Program-made: the position numbers and the translations under genes
Part shown: positions 31,876 through 42,141 of the stretch, piece by piece
Layout of the letters: every line of letters starts with the position of its first letter
Numbering within the stretch: position 1 is the stretch's first letter
From: Mycobacterium lacus
GTDB lineage: Bacteria > Actinomycetota > Actinomycetes > Mycobacteriales > Mycobacteriaceae
Direction of reading: 5' to 3'
DNA length: 64,000 nucleotides
Assembly: GCF_010731535.1 (NCBI RefSeq)
Contig: NZ_AP022581.1
Coordinates: 372,001 to 436,000, forward strand
Notes under the pieces: generated by a model
Database searches by the model: none
What the model saw: only the letters and a program-made list of their open reading frames with translations
What the model was told of the DNA's origin: nothing

Positions 31876-32988
31876 ATGACGCGCCGAGCGCTACGGCTGG
31901 CCGCCGGGACCGCGTCGCTCGCGGCCGGTGGGTGGCTGGTGCGGGCGCTGCATGGCGCGCCGGCAGCGCTGGGCGCCGATCCCGCTTTGATCCGCGCTGC
32001 GGCGGAGCGGTCCGCGAACTATCGCGACGGCGCGTTCGTCAACCTCGACCCCGCCTCGTTGTATGTCATGGACCGCGAGCAACTGCGGCTCATCGCGTGG
32101 GAACTGGTGGGGAACCGCGGTGGGAGCCGGCCCGCGAAGCCGATCCCGTTGGCGTCGCCGGAGATCTTTCGGGGTGACGCCAGCCGGCTCGCGGTCAGCT
32201 GGTTCGGGCACTCGACGGCGCTGGTGGAAATCGATGGTTACCGCGTGCTCACCGATCCGGTGTGGAGTGACCGGTGCTCGCCATCGGATCTCGTCGGCCC
32301 GCAGCGGCTGCACCCGCCGCCGGTGCAGCTGGAGGGCTTGCCGGCCGTCGACGCGGTGATCATCAGTCACGACCATTACGACCATCTCGACATCGACACC
32401 GTTAGAGCGCTGGCCCGCACCCAGCGGGCCCCGTTCTTCGTGCCGCTGGGCGTGGGTGCCCACCTGCGATCCTGGGGTGTTCCGCAGCATCGCATCGTCG
32501 AGCTCGACTGGAATGAGAGCGCCCAGGTCGATCAGCTCACCGTGATTTGCATGCCGGCGCGGCACTTTTCGGGGCGGCTTTTCAGCCGCAACAACACGCT
32601 GTGGGCGTCGTGGGGACTCATCGGTCCGAATCGTCGCGCGTATTTCGGCGGCGATACCGGGTACACGAAGAGCTTCGCGCAGATCGGCGCGGACCACGGA
32701 CCGTTCGACCTGACCCTGATGCCCGTCGGCGCCTACAACACGGCGTGGCCGGACATTCATATGAACCCCGAGGAGGCGGTGCGGGCGCATCTGGATGTCA
32801 CGGAATCGGGGCTATTGGTGCCGATTCACTGGGGCACCTTCCGGCTGGCGCCGCATCCGTGGGCCGAGCCGGTCGAGCGGGTGCTGAAGGCGGCCGAGTC
32901 CGCCGGTGTTCAGGTGGCGGTGCCGTTGCCCGGTCAGCGGGTTGATCCGGCCGCGCCGTCGCGGTTCAACCCGTGGTGGCGGCTCTGA
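31876..32988 (+). CDS. Metallo-beta-lactamase-fold hydrolase, NAPE-PLD-like (Rv0906-like)
   Basis: 370-aa MBL-fold enzyme. The N-terminal MTRRALRLAAGTASLAAGGWLV could be a membrane anchor or twin-Arg-like signal. Metal motif HDHYDHLD is followed by a later His in MPARHFSG, Asp in YFGGDTGY and His in LVPIHWGTF, the arrangement of N-acyl-phosphatidylethanolamine phospholipase D-like proteins. It starts 5 bp after echA6, so it is in one operon with it. The substrate is probably a lipid (inference). Confidence 0.9.
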   Translation: MTRRALRLAAGTASLAAGGWLVRALHGAPAALGADPALIRAAAERSANYRDGAFVNLDPASLYVMDREQLRLIAWELVGNRGGSRPAKPIPLASPEIFRGDASRLAVSWFGHSTALVEIDGYRVLTDPVWSDRCSPSDLVGPQRLHPPPVQLEGLPAVDAVIISHDHYDHLDIDTVRALARTQRAPFFVPLGVGAHLRSWGVPQHRIVELDWNESAQVDQLTVICMPARHFSGRLFSRNNTLWASWGLIGPNRRAYFGGDTGYTKSFAQIGADHGPFDLTLMPVGAYNTAWPDIHMNPEEAVRAHLDVTESGLLVPIHWGTFRLAPHPWAEPVERVLKAAESAGVQVAVPLPGQRVDPAAPSRFNPWWRL

Positions 32989-33453
32989 TTCCTGAGCGTC
33001 GGTTGACCGTACGACCGGCATTCGGAGCTGTCGATGGCGTTTTGTCGCCTCCGTGCGTGCCGACGGTTTCGAGGCCTTGCGTGCCCGCGATAGCCGACCT
33101 GATCACCGGCTGGGCCCCGGCCGCCGGGCGGCGCGGCTAGCGCGGGGTTGCGTTGATTGCGTTGGGCAGCTCACGCATACCTCGCCGCCGGCCGCCGACA
33201 AAGCCGGGTGCTGGCCGAGGCCGGTGTGGGCGCCCGTGTTGACCGCCGAGCCGATCCCCGCCAAATCGGTGCCCTCGCGGAGGCCGGCGCGTATCAAGGC
33301 CCGCAGGGCCGCGAGGCGACAGACCCGCTCGGCGCGCACCTCCACTACCGGCCAGCCGACGGCGATAGCCGCATGAGCGCCTATCGAGACAGCCGGTCAG
33401 CACGAGAATCCCCGCGCCTCAGGGCGAGGAGGACGTCAGTACTATCTGCGGCC
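32989..33453. other. Intergenic region before the beta-lactamase-like gene
   Basis: 465 bp between the MBL hydrolase and the serine hydrolase. The frame of the downstream gene is open back to 33157 but lacks homology or an RBS. I see no repeat, tRNA or recognisable gene here. Confidence 0.4.
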
Positions 33454-35037
33454 ATGACCAAACGCGCGGGGCCGGCCGCAGTCCTGGTGATGTTGCTGGC
33501 GCTGATGGGATGTGGGTCCCGACAACCGGTATCCGGCCCGCCGTCCCCGTTATCCGACGCTCCTCCCAACGAGGTGTCGGCCCTGCAGATCCCCGCCGGT
33601 CGCATCGACGATGCCATAGCCAAGGTCGACGGGCTGGTCGGCGACCTGATGAAGGCCACCGGCATCCCGGGAATGGCCGTGGCCATCGTCCATGGCGGAA
33701 AGACGGTGTATGCCAAGGGTTTCGGCGTCAGGGACGCAAGTAAGGGTGGCGGTGGCGACAACAAGGTCGACGCCGACACCGTATTTCAGTTGGCGTCGGT
33801 GTCGAAATCGGTTGGTGCGACGGTGGTTGCGCACGAGGTCAGCGACAACGTGGTCACCTGGGACACACCCGTGGCGTCGACGCTGCCGTGGTTCGCGCTC
33901 TCCGATCCCTACGTCAGCAGCCATGTGACCATCGCCGACCTGTACTCGCACCGTTCCGGACTGCCCGACCATGGCGGCGACGCGCTGGAGGATCTGGGCT
34001 ACGACCGTCAACAGGTGCTGGAGCGGCTGAAGTACCTGCCGCTGGCCCCATTTCGAATCAGCTACGCCTACACCAACTTCGGGGTGACCGCCGCCGCGGA
34101 GGCGGTGGCGGCGGCAGCCGGCAAGTCCTGGGAGGACCTGTCCGATGAGGTGCTCTACCGCCCGCTGGGCATGGCGTCCACGAGTTCGAGGTTCGTCGAC
34201 TTCATCGCCCGGCCCGACCACGCGGTGAACCACATCAAGATCGGAGACAAATGGGAGCCACGCTTCCAGCGGGATCCCGATGCCCAGACGCCCGCGGCCG
34301 GGGTGAGTTCGTCGGTCAACGACATGGCACGCTGGCTGACCATGGTGATGGCGAACGGCTCGTACGACGGCCAGCGAATCACGTCGCCGGAGGCCCTGCT
34401 GCCGGCTATCACCCCGCAGATCGTCTCGGTGGCCGCGGCGTCGCCGAAGGCGCGCGCCGGCCTCTATGGTCATGGCTTCAACGTTTCGGTGACCTCGTCG
34501 GGACGAACCGAGTACGGCCATTCCGGTGGCTTCGTCTTGGGGGCCGCGACGAACTTTGCGGTGCTGCCGTCCGAAGACACCGGCATCATCGCGCTGACCA
34601 ACGCCGCGCCCATCGGAGTGCCCGAGACGCTGACCGCCGAATTCATGGATCTGGTGCAGTATGGCCAACTACGCGAGGACTGGGCGGACCTGTACAGGAA
34701 GGCAATTGCCCCGATGAACAACCCGGAGGGCTCGCTGGTCGGCAAGCGGCCACCGGCCAACCCGGCGCCGGCCAGGCCGCTGAGTGACTACATCGGCGTG
34801 TACACCAGTGACTACTGGGGTCCGGCGACGGTGACCGACCACGACGGCCAACTGCAGGTCTCGCTGGGGCCGAAGAATCAGACATTCACTCTGACCCACT
34901 GGGACGGCGACACCTTCACGTTCGGATTGTCGACCGAAAATGCCCCGCCCGGAACGATCTCCAAGGCTGTGTTCTCCGGCAACACGCTGAACCTGGAGTA
35001 CTACGACGCGAACAAGCTGGGAACGTTCACCCGATGA
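33454..35037 (+). CDS. Beta-lactamase/penicillin-binding-like serine hydrolase lipoprotein (Rv0907-like)
   Basis: 527-aa protein of the class C beta-lactamase/esterase (COG1680) group. It has a lipoprotein signal with lipobox LALMGC (C20), catalytic SVSK at 115-118 and YTN at 206-208. The third motif position is HSGG in [11 protein letters not shown]-terminal domain of about 110 residues follows ([16 protein letters not shown]...), typical of this family. It would act on the outer face of the membrane. Its stop overlaps the ctpE start by 4 nt (ATGA). Confidence 0.9.
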   Translation: MTKRAGPAAVLVMLLALMGCGSRQPVSGPPSPLSDAPPNEVSALQIPAGRIDDAIAKVDGLVGDLMKATGIPGMAVAIVHGGKTVYAKGFGVRDASKGGGGDNKVDADTVFQLASVSKSVGATVVAHEVSDNVVTWDTPVASTLPWFALSDPYVSSHVTIADLYSHRSGLPDHGGDALEDLGYDRQQVLERLKYLPLAPFRISYAYTNFGVTAAAEAVAAAAGKSWEDLSDEVLYRPLGMASTSSRFVDFIARPDHAVNHIKIGDKWEPRFQRDPDAQTPAAGVSSSVNDMARWLTMVMANGSYDGQRITSPEALLPAITPQIVSVAAASPKARAGLYGHGFNVSVTSSGRTEYGHSGGFVLGAATNFAVLPSEDTGIIALTNAAPIGVPETLTAEFMDLVQYGQLREDWADLYRKAIAPMNNPEGSLVGKRPPANPAPARPLSDYIGVYTSDYWGPATVTDHDGQLQVSLGPKNQTFTLTHWDGDTFTFGLSTENAPPGTISKAVFSGNTLNLEYYDANKLGTFTR

Positions 35038-37415
35038 CGGCGGCCCGCGGCTTGTCCGATGCCGAAGTGGCACAACGAGTAGCCGAGGGCAACAGCAACG
35101 ACATTGCGGAACGGGCCACGCGCACCATCCCGCAGATCGTCGCAGCCAATGTCGTTACCCGGATCAACGCGATTCTTGGCGTCCTGCTGCTCATCGTGCT
35201 GGCGACTGGCTCAATGATCAACGGCCTGTTCGGCCTGCTCATCGTCGCCAACAGCGTCATCGGCATGATCCAGGAGATCCGGGCCAAGCGGACGCTGGAC
35301 AAACTGGCGATCATCGGGCAGGCGAAACCGTTGGTACGCAGGCAATCCGGAACGCGAACGCTACCGCCCAGCGAGGTGGTGCTCGACGACGTCATCGAGC
35401 TCGGCCCCGGGGATCAAGTGGTGGTCGACGGCGACATCGTGGAGCACGAGAACTTGGAAGTCGACGAATCGTTGCTGACGGGTGAGGCGGACCCGATCGC
35501 CAAAGATATTGGCGACGCCGTGATGTCGGGAAGCTTCGTCATCGCCGGCACCGGCGCCTACCGCGCCACCAAGGTTGGCCGCGAGGCCTACGCCGCCAAG
35601 CTGGCCGCGGAGGCCAGCAGGTTTACGCTGGTGAAATCCGAACTGCGCAACGGAATTAACCGGATTCTGCAGTTCGTTACCTATCTATTGGTGCCGACCG
35701 GCCTGCTGACCATCTACACCCAGTTGTTCACCACGTACGCGGGCTGGCAAGACTCGCTGCTGCGAATGGTGGGTGCGCTGGTGCCGATGGTCCCCGAAGG
35801 CCTGGTGCTGATGACGTCGATCGCGTTCGCGGTCGGCGTCATCAGGCTCGGTCAACGTCGATGCCTGGTACAGGAATTGCCCGCCATCGAGGGTTTGGCC
35901 CGGGTCGACGTGGTCTGCGCCGACAAGACCGGCACGCTGACCGAGAGCGGAATGCGGGTCTGCGAGGTCACGGAGTTCGACGCGACCGCTAAGCGGGAAA
36001 GCGTCGCGGATGTGCTGGCCGCGCTGGCCGCCGCCGACGCCCGCCCGAACGCCAGCATGCAGGCAATCGCCGACGCCTATCGTTCGCCGCCCGGTTGGAT
36101 CCCCACCGCGACCGCCCCTTTCAAGTCGGCCACCAAGTGGAGCGGCGTGTCCTACCGCGATCACGGCAACTGGGTGATCGGTGCGCCCGATGTGTTGCTC
36201 GATCCGTCGTCGGAGGCCGCCGAACGGGCCGAGCGGTTCGGCGCACGGGGCCTGCGGGTGCTGTTGTTGGCTGCCGGCTGTGTGGCGATGGATCATCCCG
36301 ACGCGCCCGGCCAGGTGACCCCGGTCGCGCTGGTGGTGCTCGAGCAGAAGCTGCGTCCCGATGCCCGCGCAACGATGGAGTATTTTGCCGCCCAAGATGT
36401 TTCGGTCAAGGTGCTGTCTGGCGACAACGCGGTGTCGGTGGCAGCGGTCGCCGACAAGCTCGGGCTGCGCGGCGAGACGATGGACGCGCGCCGTCTCCCC
36501 ACCGACCAGGCCGAACTGGCGGACGCGCTGGACGCCCACACCACCTTCGGCCGGGTGCGGCCCGACCAGAAACGCGCCATGGTGCACGCCCTGCAATCGC
36601 ACGGGCACACGGTCGCGATGACCGGCGACGGCGTCAACGACGTGCTGGCCCTCAAGGACGCCGACATCGGCGTGGCGATGGGCTCAGGCAGCCCAGCGTC
36701 CCGCGCGGTGGCACAGATCGTGTTGCTGGACAACAGGTTTGCCACGCTGCCGTATGTCGTCGGTGAGGGCCGGCGGGTGATTGGCAACATCGAGAGAGTC
36801 GCCAATCTGTTTCTGACCAAGACGGTGTATTCGGTGCTGTTGGCGCTGCTGGTGGGCGCCGAATGCCTACTTTCCAAGGTGATCAAGGCGGATCCGTTGC
36901 TGTTTCCGTTCCAGCCGATCCACGTCACGATCGCGGCGTGGTTCACGATCGGGATTCCGGCGTTCATTCTGTCGCTGGCACCCAACAACGAGCGCGCATA
37001 TCCGGGTTTCGTGCGGCGGGTGCTGACGTCCGCGCTGCCGTCCGGACTCATCGTCGGCGTCGCGACGTTCGCGTCCTACCTGGCGGCCTACCACGGCCGG
37101 CACGCGACGTGGGTGGAGCAAGACCAAGCCTCAACCGCGGCGCTGATCACGTTGCTGGTCACGGCGCTCTGGGTGCTCGCGGTGGTGGCACGCCCCTACG
37201 AGTGGTGGCGGTTGGGGCTGGTGATCGCCTCGGGCCTGGCCTATGTGGTGATCTTCAGCCTGCCACTGGCTCGGGAGAAGTTCTTTCTTGACCCGTCGAA
37301 TGTGATGGCGACGTCGACCGCGCTGGGGATCGGCGCGTTGGGGGCGGCGGCGATCGAGGCGACGTGGTGGATTCGGGCCAGGATGCTAGGCGTGGAACCG
37401 CGATTGTGGCGCTAG
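35034..37415 (+). CDS. ctpE: P-type cation ATPase CtpE
   Basis: 793-aa P-type ATPase. Motifs in order: actuator LTGEAD (about 157), phosphorylation site DKTGTLTE (D297), nucleotide-binding region with TKWSGVSY, and hinge [21 protein letters not shown]. There are about ten predicted helices including [10 protein letters not shown] near the C-terminus, and no N-terminal metal-binding domain. In M. tuberculosis CtpE has been tied to calcium uptake. Translation is coupled by ATGA to the lipoprotein gene. Confidence 0.94.
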   Translation: MTAARGLSDAEVAQRVAEGNSNDIAERATRTIPQIVAANVVTRINAILGVLLLIVLATGSMINGLFGLLIVANSVIGMIQEIRAKRTLDKLAIIGQAKPLVRRQSGTRTLPPSEVVLDDVIELGPGDQVVVDGDIVEHENLEVDESLLTGEADPIAKDIGDAVMSGSFVIAGTGAYRATKVGREAYAAKLAAEASRFTLVKSELRNGINRILQFVTYLLVPTGLLTIYTQLFTTYAGWQDSLLRMVGALVPMVPEGLVLMTSIAFAVGVIRLGQRRCLVQELPAIEGLARVDVVCADKTGTLTESGMRVCEVTEFDATAKRESVADVLAALAAADARPNASMQAIADAYRSPPGWIPTATAPFKSATKWSGVSYRDHGNWVIGAPDVLLDPSSEAAERAERFGARGLRVLLLAAGCVAMDHPDAPGQVTPVALVVLEQKLRPDARATMEYFAAQDVSVKVLSGDNAVSVAAVADKLGLRGETMDARRLPTDQAELADALDAHTTFGRVRPDQKRAMVHALQSHGHTVAMTGDGVNDVLALKDADIGVAMGSGSPASRAVAQIVLLDNRFATLPYVVGEGRRVIGNIERVANLFLTKTVYSVLLALLVGAECLLSKVIKADPLLFPFQPIHVTIAAWFTIGIPAFILSLAPNNERAYPGFVRRVLTSALPSGLIVGVATFASYLAAYHGRHATWVEQDQASTAALITLLVTALWVLAVVARPYEWWRLGLVIASGLAYVVIFSLPLAREKFFLDPSNVMATSTALGIGALGAAAIEATWWIRARMLGVEPRLWR

Positions 37416-37504
37416 TCGGCTGTGGCTGGATAGGGCAAAGTAGGGTTGCCCCAGCGACGAGGGTTCCCTTAGGTCGTGGGGGCCCCGGGGAAGGGATGGA
37501 AAAG

Positions 37505-37693
37505 ATGGGAATCCTGGACAAGGCGAAGGACCTGTTGGCGCAGAACGCCGACAAGGTCGAGACGGTGATCAACAAGGCCGGCGAATTCGCCGATGAGAAG
37601 ACGCAACGCAAGTACTCCGACACCATCCACAAGGTGCAGGAGCAGGCCAAGAGGGTCGCCGGCTCCGATGCGACGGGTGACCAGCAGAACTGA
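37505..37693 (+). CDS. Rv0909-like small helical protein, putative antitoxin
   Basis: 62-aa Lys/Asp/Gln-rich helical protein ([32 protein letters not shown]...). It matches Rv0909, which is listed as the antitoxin of a pair with Rv0910. ATG 37505 has GGAAAAG just upstream; an in-frame ATG at 37496 is possible. The gap to the next gene is 4 bp, so the two are an operon. It contains no obvious DNA-binding fold. Confidence 0.8.
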   Translation: MGILDKAKDLLAQNADKVETVINKAGEFADEKTQRKYSDTIHKVQEQAKRVAGSDATGDQQN

Positions 37694-37697
37694 GCAT

Positions 37698-38135
37698 ATG
37701 GCAAAGCTTTCCGGATCGATTGAAGTCCCGCTGCCGCCCGAACAGGCCTGGACGCATGCCTCCGACCTGTCCCGGTACAAGGAGTGGCTGACGATCCACC
37801 GGGTTTGGCGCAGCAAGCTGCCCGATGTCTTGGAAAAGGGTGCGGTCGTCGAGTCGATCGTCGAGGTCAAGGGCATGCACAACCGGATCAAGTGGACGAT
37901 CGTGCGTTACAAGCCGCCGGAGGGCATGACGCTCAACGGCGATGGCGTCGGCGGTGTCAAGGTCAAGCTGATCGCCAGGGTCGCGCCGAAAGACGACAGG
38001 TCCGTCGTCAGCTTCGACGTGCATCTGGGTGGGCCGGCGCTGTTCGGCCCGATCGGCATGATCGTTGCCGCCGCGCTCCGAAGCGATATCCGCGAATCGC
38101 TGCAGAAGTTCGTCACCGTATTCGCCTCGTCCTGA
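37698..38135 (+). CDS. SRPBCC/START-fold protein (Rv0910-like), putative toxin
   Basis: 145-aa protein of the polyketide cyclase/SRPBCC superfamily: N-terminal beta strand MAKLSGSIEVPLPPEQAWTHASDL, the helix-grip region and a long C-terminal helix (IVAAALRSDIRESLQKFVTVF). It is paired with the Rv0909-like gene 4 bp upstream. The toxin label is from the M. tuberculosis annotation; the fold itself binds hydrophobic ligands, so another role is equally possible. Confidence 0.82.
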   Translation: MAKLSGSIEVPLPPEQAWTHASDLSRYKEWLTIHRVWRSKLPDVLEKGAVVESIVEVKGMHNRIKWTIVRYKPPEGMTLNGDGVGGVKVKLIARVAPKDDRSVVSFDVHLGGPALFGPIGMIVAAALRSDIRESLQKFVTVFASS

Positions 38136-38239
38136 GGCTCCCGCGGTCGAATCCGCCACCGATGAGTTTCGGGTTGGGGAGAGGTCGATACCGGTGAACC
38201 CCGATCGGAGGGCCTAAACGAAACCACAAGGAGGTCATC

Positions 38240-39079
38240 GTGCCCATCCGTGACCATGCGCCGCTGGGCGCACCCTGCTGGATCGACTTGACGACGTCGG
38301 ACGTGGACCGCGCTCAAGCCTTCTACGGCACGGTATTCGGCTGGACGTTCGAGTCCGCGGGACCCGAGTACGGCGGATATATCAATGCCGCCAAGGACGG
38401 CCACCCCGTCGCCGGCCTGATGGCCAACAACCCGGATTGGCAGTCGCCGGACGCCTGGGCCACCTACTTCCACACCGCCGACATCAACGCGACAAGTTCC
38501 GCCGTGACCGCCGCGGGCGGCTCGTCGTGCCTGGACCCTATGGAGGTACCCGCCAAGGGCTTCATGAGCCTGGCGACCGACCCGTCGGGCGCGTTCTTCG
38601 GCTTGTGGCAGCCACTGGAACACCGCGGCTTCGAGCTGGTCGGCGAGGCCGGCGCACCCGTCTGGCACCAGCTGACGACCCGTGACTACCGCGGCGCCCT
38701 CGACTTCTACCGCGAGGTCTTCGGGTGGCACACTGAGCAGATCGGCGATACCGACGAATTCCGTTACACCACAGCGTTGTTCGGCAATCAGCCGTTACTC
38801 GGCGTGATGGATGGCGCCGGCTTTCTCCCCGAGGGCGTGCCGTCGAACTGGATCATCTTCTTCGGCGCCGAGGACGTCGACAAGACGCTGCAGGTGATTG
38901 CCGACCACGGCGGCGCTGTGCTGCGTCAAGCCGAGGACACCCCCTACGGTCGGCTGGCTGCGGCGAGCGACCCGACGGGTGTCATCTTCAACTTGTCCTC
39001 ATGCAGGGATAACCGGGCGGAGCGGGCCGCCGGGGCCGGCTGCTCTCACTCCGCCGCAGCGAGCATGAAGTCGTCGTAG
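38240..39079 (+). CDS. Two-domain VOC/glyoxalase-fold protein (Rv0911-like)
   Basis: 279-aa protein with two VOC domains: residues 8-128 (GAPCWIDLTTSDVDRAQAFYGTVFGWTFE) and 137-257 (GAPVWHQLTTRDYRGALDFYREVFGW). AAGGAGG 5 bp before the GTG at 38240 supports the start. It is about 20 residues longer at the C-terminus than Rv0911 (257 aa by memory). That tail (CRDNRAERAAGAGCSHS...) overlaps the convergent cupin gene by 34 bp, suggesting loss of the ancestral stop. Confidence 0.86.
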   Translation: MPIRDHAPLGAPCWIDLTTSDVDRAQAFYGTVFGWTFESAGPEYGGYINAAKDGHPVAGLMANNPDWQSPDAWATYFHTADINATSSAVTAAGGSSCLDPMEVPAKGFMSLATDPSGAFFGLWQPLEHRGFELVGEAGAPVWHQLTTRDYRGALDFYREVFGWHTEQIGDTDEFRYTTALFGNQPLLGVMDGAGFLPEGVPSNWIIFFGAEDVDKTLQVIADHGGAVLRQAEDTPYGRLAAASDPTGVIFNLSSCRDNRAERAAGAGCSHSAAASMKSS

Positions 39080-39489
39080 TCGAAGCCCGGCACCACCACG
39101 CAGCTGACCAGGCTGGGCGCGTTGTCGCGCAGTCGCGCCCGCTGCCAATGGCGCGCCGGTACCAGTAGCTGCGGTTGCTCACCGGCGCCGATGTCGCTGC
39201 CCAGTACTTGTGTTGTGGTGCAGCGCCTTTCGGGGCCGACGTCGAGTAGCAACGGGCTACCCCGATGATGCAGCCACAATTCCGGACCGCGTACCGTGTG
39301 CCACGCCGACTGCTGGCCGGGCATCAGTAGGAACAGGATCGCCGTTCCGGCGCTGCGTGGTCCGGTATAGTCCGGCGGCAACGCGGACCGGCTGAGGATC
39401 AGATCGCTGCGCCACATTTCCCGGAACCAGCCGCCCTCGGGGTGGGGAGCCAAGTCCAGCCCACGGGCCCACTCGGGAAGTTCCGCCAT
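39046..39489 (-). CDS. Cupin-fold protein, DUF985
   Basis: 147-aa cupin_5/DUF985 protein. Conserved features: L.PHPEGGWFREMWRSD near the start, AILFLLMPGQQSAWHTVRGPELWLHH, and the C-terminal LVSCVVVPGFDYDDFML. The ATG at 39489 (MAELPEWARG) is preferred over one at 39528. Metal-binding histidines are likely in the WHTVRGPELWLHH segment. Function unknown. It overlaps the 3' end of the VOC gene. Confidence 0.85.
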   Translation of the reverse strand: MAELPEWARGLDLAPHPEGGWFREMWRSDLILSRSALPPDYTGPRSAGTAILFLLMPGQQSAWHTVRGPELWLHHRGSPLLLDVGPERRCTTTQVLGSDIGAGEQPQLLVPARHWQRARLRDNAPSLVSCVVVPGFDYDDFMLAAAE

Positions 39490-39700
39490 CGCCACTACCG
39501 TCCGCAGGATCAGTGTTGCAGGTCGCATGTGTGCTTAGGTGCACTGGTTGCCACGATGCCTCGGTGATCGGGTGATATCTGTAGACTGATCGGTCAGGGA
39601 CGGGATGAATCCGGTGTCCCCCGTTCGGTGGATCCCTGTCACGGGCAGCACGCGCGCGCCGAGCGACGATCCGGCCCGACGGCATATTAAGGTCGCAATC

Positions 39701-40126
39701 ATGATCCCCCGCCCCGGTTGGCTGGTGGCGTTTTTCGCCGCGCTCATGGCGGTCAGTGCCTGGATGCCGTGGCTGACGACATCGGTCAACGGCGGCGGCT
39801 GGGCGAACGCCATCGGGGGCACCCACGGCAGCCTGGAACTCCCGTCGGGATTCGGTGCGGGCCAGCTCATCGTGTTGCTATCCTCCATGCTGCTGGTGGC
39901 CGGTGCGATGGTGGGTCGTGGCCTGTCGGTGAAGCTTGGTTCGGTTGCCGCGCTGGTGATTTCGCTGCTCGTCGTGGCGCTCACGGTGTGGTATTACACG
40001 CTGAACGTCAACCCGCCGGTGTCGGCCGAGTACGGGCTCTATGTCGGTGCGGTCAGCGCGGTATGCGCGGTGGTGTGCTCGCTGTGGGCAGTGGTCGCGG
40101 CGGTTGCCGGACGCTCCCGGCGGTGA
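39701..40126 (+). CDS. Four-helix membrane protein (Rv0912-like)
   Basis: 141-aa protein with four predicted membrane helices: about 8-29, 52-72, 76-99 and 107-133. The start MIPRPGWLVAFFAALMAV at 39701 is the first plausible one. CATATT 19 bp upstream could be a -10 for a short-leader transcript. It matches Rv0912 in position and type. No catalytic motif is visible. Confidence 0.8.
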   Translation: MIPRPGWLVAFFAALMAVSAWMPWLTTSVNGGGWANAIGGTHGSLELPSGFGAGQLIVLLSSMLLVAGAMVGRGLSVKLGSVAALVISLLVVALTVWYYTLNVNPPVSAEYGLYVGAVSAVCAVVCSLWAVVAAVAGRSRR

Positions 40127-40131
40127 CGGTC

Positions 40132-40629
40132 TCAGGCCGACGGAAACTCGTGCTTGCCTGAGGCCGCGCTGTCGCCGGGCTCGTTGACGCCGTACACGAA
40201 CGGCGCGAACACGACTTCGCGACCGTCCGGGTCGCGATAGGTGACGGCGCCGGTCGCTTCCCAGTACGGGTGCTGCGGTTTCACGGGTGTCAGTCCCGAC
40301 GCTTGAAGGCGCGCGGTCGCCGCTTGCCGTGCGTCTTCGTCGGGAAAGTACAGGCACAGCTGTTCGTGGTGGTCCACCGGGACGGTATCGCCGGTTTGCG
40401 ACACCGCCTCCACAATTTCGAGCGTCAGGTTCCAGCTGGGCAGGCCGAATATCGCACCATTGCTGCCGTAGCTGGACTCGAACGTCTCGTACAGCGGTAG
40501 CCCAACCAGCTCACGGTAAAACCGCACTGTTTCGGCGAAATTCGGCGACCGGCGAGCGAAGCGGATGGCGCCGATCGACGCCAACTGCACGGGCCAGTGC
40601 GTAGTCCGCTGGGCCGGGTACACCGTCAC
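40132..40629 (-). CDS. VOC-family protein
   Basis: 165-aa single-domain glyoxalase-fold protein (LASIGAIRFARRSPNFAETVRFYRELVGLP... and YRDPDGREVVFAPFVYGV). Its GTG start shares GTGA with the stop of the carotenoid oxygenase gene, so it is translationally coupled to it and could act in the same pathway. Substrate unknown. I do not recall a counterpart at this point in M. tuberculosis. Confidence 0.85.
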   Translation of the reverse strand: MTVYPAQRTTHWPVQLASIGAIRFARRSPNFAETVRFYRELVGLPLYETFESSYGSNGAIFGLPSWNLTLEIVEAVSQTGDTVPVDHHEQLCLYFPDEDARQAATARLQASGLTPVKPQHPYWEATGAVTYRDPDGREVVFAPFVYGVNEPGDSAASGKHEFPSA

Positions 40630-42140
40630 AGTCCTACCGTGTTCGCCGGTGACTCCGCGGTATTCCAGCGCCGCAACTCAGCGCCGGGCACCCAGGCCGA
40701 ATGCGTCCCGCTGCAGATACGTTCCGGCAGTTGGAGTTTGCACACCGGGCCGTCGGTGATCCGGGCGGCGTCGAAGACCAGGCAGTAGGAGGTGTCGGCG
40801 TTCATGTCGGTGGTGAGGGTGACCAGATAGCCGTCGTCCTCGGCCGTGGCGCCCAGGCGTGGCGCCATCTGGGTCTCACTGCCGTAGACACCGTCGCCGA
40901 ACGAGTGGCGCTCCTGGTGTCCGCTGAGCAGATCGTGTTTGACCAATCCGTCGAACAGGAACCAGCCCGGTTTACCGGTCGCGGCGTACGCGTAGCGGTA
41001 GTTGCTCGCCGCGTAGTCGGCATTGATTGTTCCGAATTCGGTGATGGACTCCGACAGCCGTTCTTCGTTGACCGCGCCGGTGACCAGGTTGAGCCGCCAC
41101 CGGTGGAGCCGCGACTGCAGGCGGTCCAGCGCCAGGAAGCGAAAGATCTTCTCCCACTTGGTTCCGCCGGTGTCCACGGGCTGAGGATCGCCCTCGAAGA
41201 AGCCGTCGAGCACGATCTCGTCGCCGTCCTCGTAGGCATTGACGAAGTGCAGCACGAACGTGGGCTCCGCCTCGAACCACCGGATGTCGCCGATTCCGCC
41301 GCGGCGCGGCAGCACCGCGAAGCGCGACGGGATGTCTGGGTAGAACCGGGGCAAGTGCACGTCGTGCTCGAGCAGCCTGGGATCCCAGAACAACGGGAAA
41401 TCGTTGAGGATGGCGTAGTTTTCGGTGAACGCCATGTCATGGGGGAGCCGCGGCCCGGGCAGCGGGACGTCGACGAGGTGCGCCAGTTCGTTGCTCTGGT
41501 CGACGACGCCGTAGCGCAGGTACGGCTCTTGCTTGCTGTAGCTGAAGAACAGCAGCTCGCCGGTCTTGTTGTCTACCTTCGGATGTGCCGACACTCCCCA
41601 GTCGAACGGGAACCGCCCGTTCCAGGTCTCCTTGCCGAGCGTATTGGCCGAGTACGGGTCGATCCGGTACAGGTCGCCGCACTGGTAGAAGCTGGTGAGC
41701 GCGATGCCCCGGTGGACGATGACGTCGGTGCTCGACGCGTCCTTCATCCGGGTGCGGGCGCCCCAGCCTTGCTCGCGCTTGGCCAATTGCACGGGTTCTG
41801 CCAGCCCCGGCCACAGCGGTCCGCCCGCATCGTTTTCCGCCAGAAAACCATCGGTGCGGACAAAGCGGTTGCGGTAGAATGCCTTTCCGTCGCGGAACCC
41901 GACCACGTGCAGCATGCCGTCACCGTCGAACGGGTGATAGGTCTTAAACGCCGGGTGCAGTGGGTTTTCGGTGTTGCGCAGATAGATGCCATCCAGGTCG
42001 CCCGGAACTTCGCCCTCCACCGCCGTCAGGTCGTCGGCGTCCCACTCGGTGGTCTGCGGCCGCCATGGACCGGCCCGGTAGGGGTGGTCGTCGTCCTCGG
42101 GCAGGGTCGACAGGAACTTGCCGACGATCTCAACGTGCAT
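40626..42140 (-). CDS. Carotenoid-cleavage-type dioxygenase (Rv0913c-like)
   Basis: 504-aa RPE65/carotenoid oxygenase-family protein, a seven-bladed propeller with Fe(II) bound by four histidines. Candidate ligands are visible in FPFDWGVSAHPKVD, PGPRLPHDMAF and TFVLHFVNAYEDGD, with the last in the C-terminal CSGTHSAWVPG. NTENPLHPAFKTYHPFDGDGMLH near residue 60 is typical. The start MHVEIVGKFL is conserved. It lies 1 bp downstream of the thiolase gene, forming a three-gene operon with thiolase and VOC protein. Confidence 0.92.
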   Translation of the reverse strand: MHVEIVGKFLSTLPEDDDHPYRAGPWRPQTTEWDADDLTAVEGEVPGDLDGIYLRNTENPLHPAFKTYHPFDGDGMLHVVGFRDGKAFYRNRFVRTDGFLAENDAGGPLWPGLAEPVQLAKREQGWGARTRMKDASSTDVIVHRGIALTSFYQCGDLYRIDPYSANTLGKETWNGRFPFDWGVSAHPKVDNKTGELLFFSYSKQEPYLRYGVVDQSNELAHLVDVPLPGPRLPHDMAFTENYAILNDFPLFWDPRLLEHDVHLPRFYPDIPSRFAVLPRRGGIGDIRWFEAEPTFVLHFVNAYEDGDEIVLDGFFEGDPQPVDTGGTKWEKIFRFLALDRLQSRLHRWRLNLVTGAVNEERLSESITEFGTINADYAASNYRYAYAATGKPGWFLFDGLVKHDLLSGHQERHSFGDGVYGSETQMAPRLGATAEDDGYLVTLTTDMNADTSYCLVFDAARITDGPVCKLQLPERICSGTHSAWVPGAELRRWNTAESPANTVGL

Positions 42141-42141
42141 G

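Noticed and set aside
33157..33453. N-terminal extension of the beta-lactamase-like lipoprotein
   Set aside because: The extension would bury the lipobox signal at residue 119; the ATG at 33454 gives a proper lipoprotein signal peptide.
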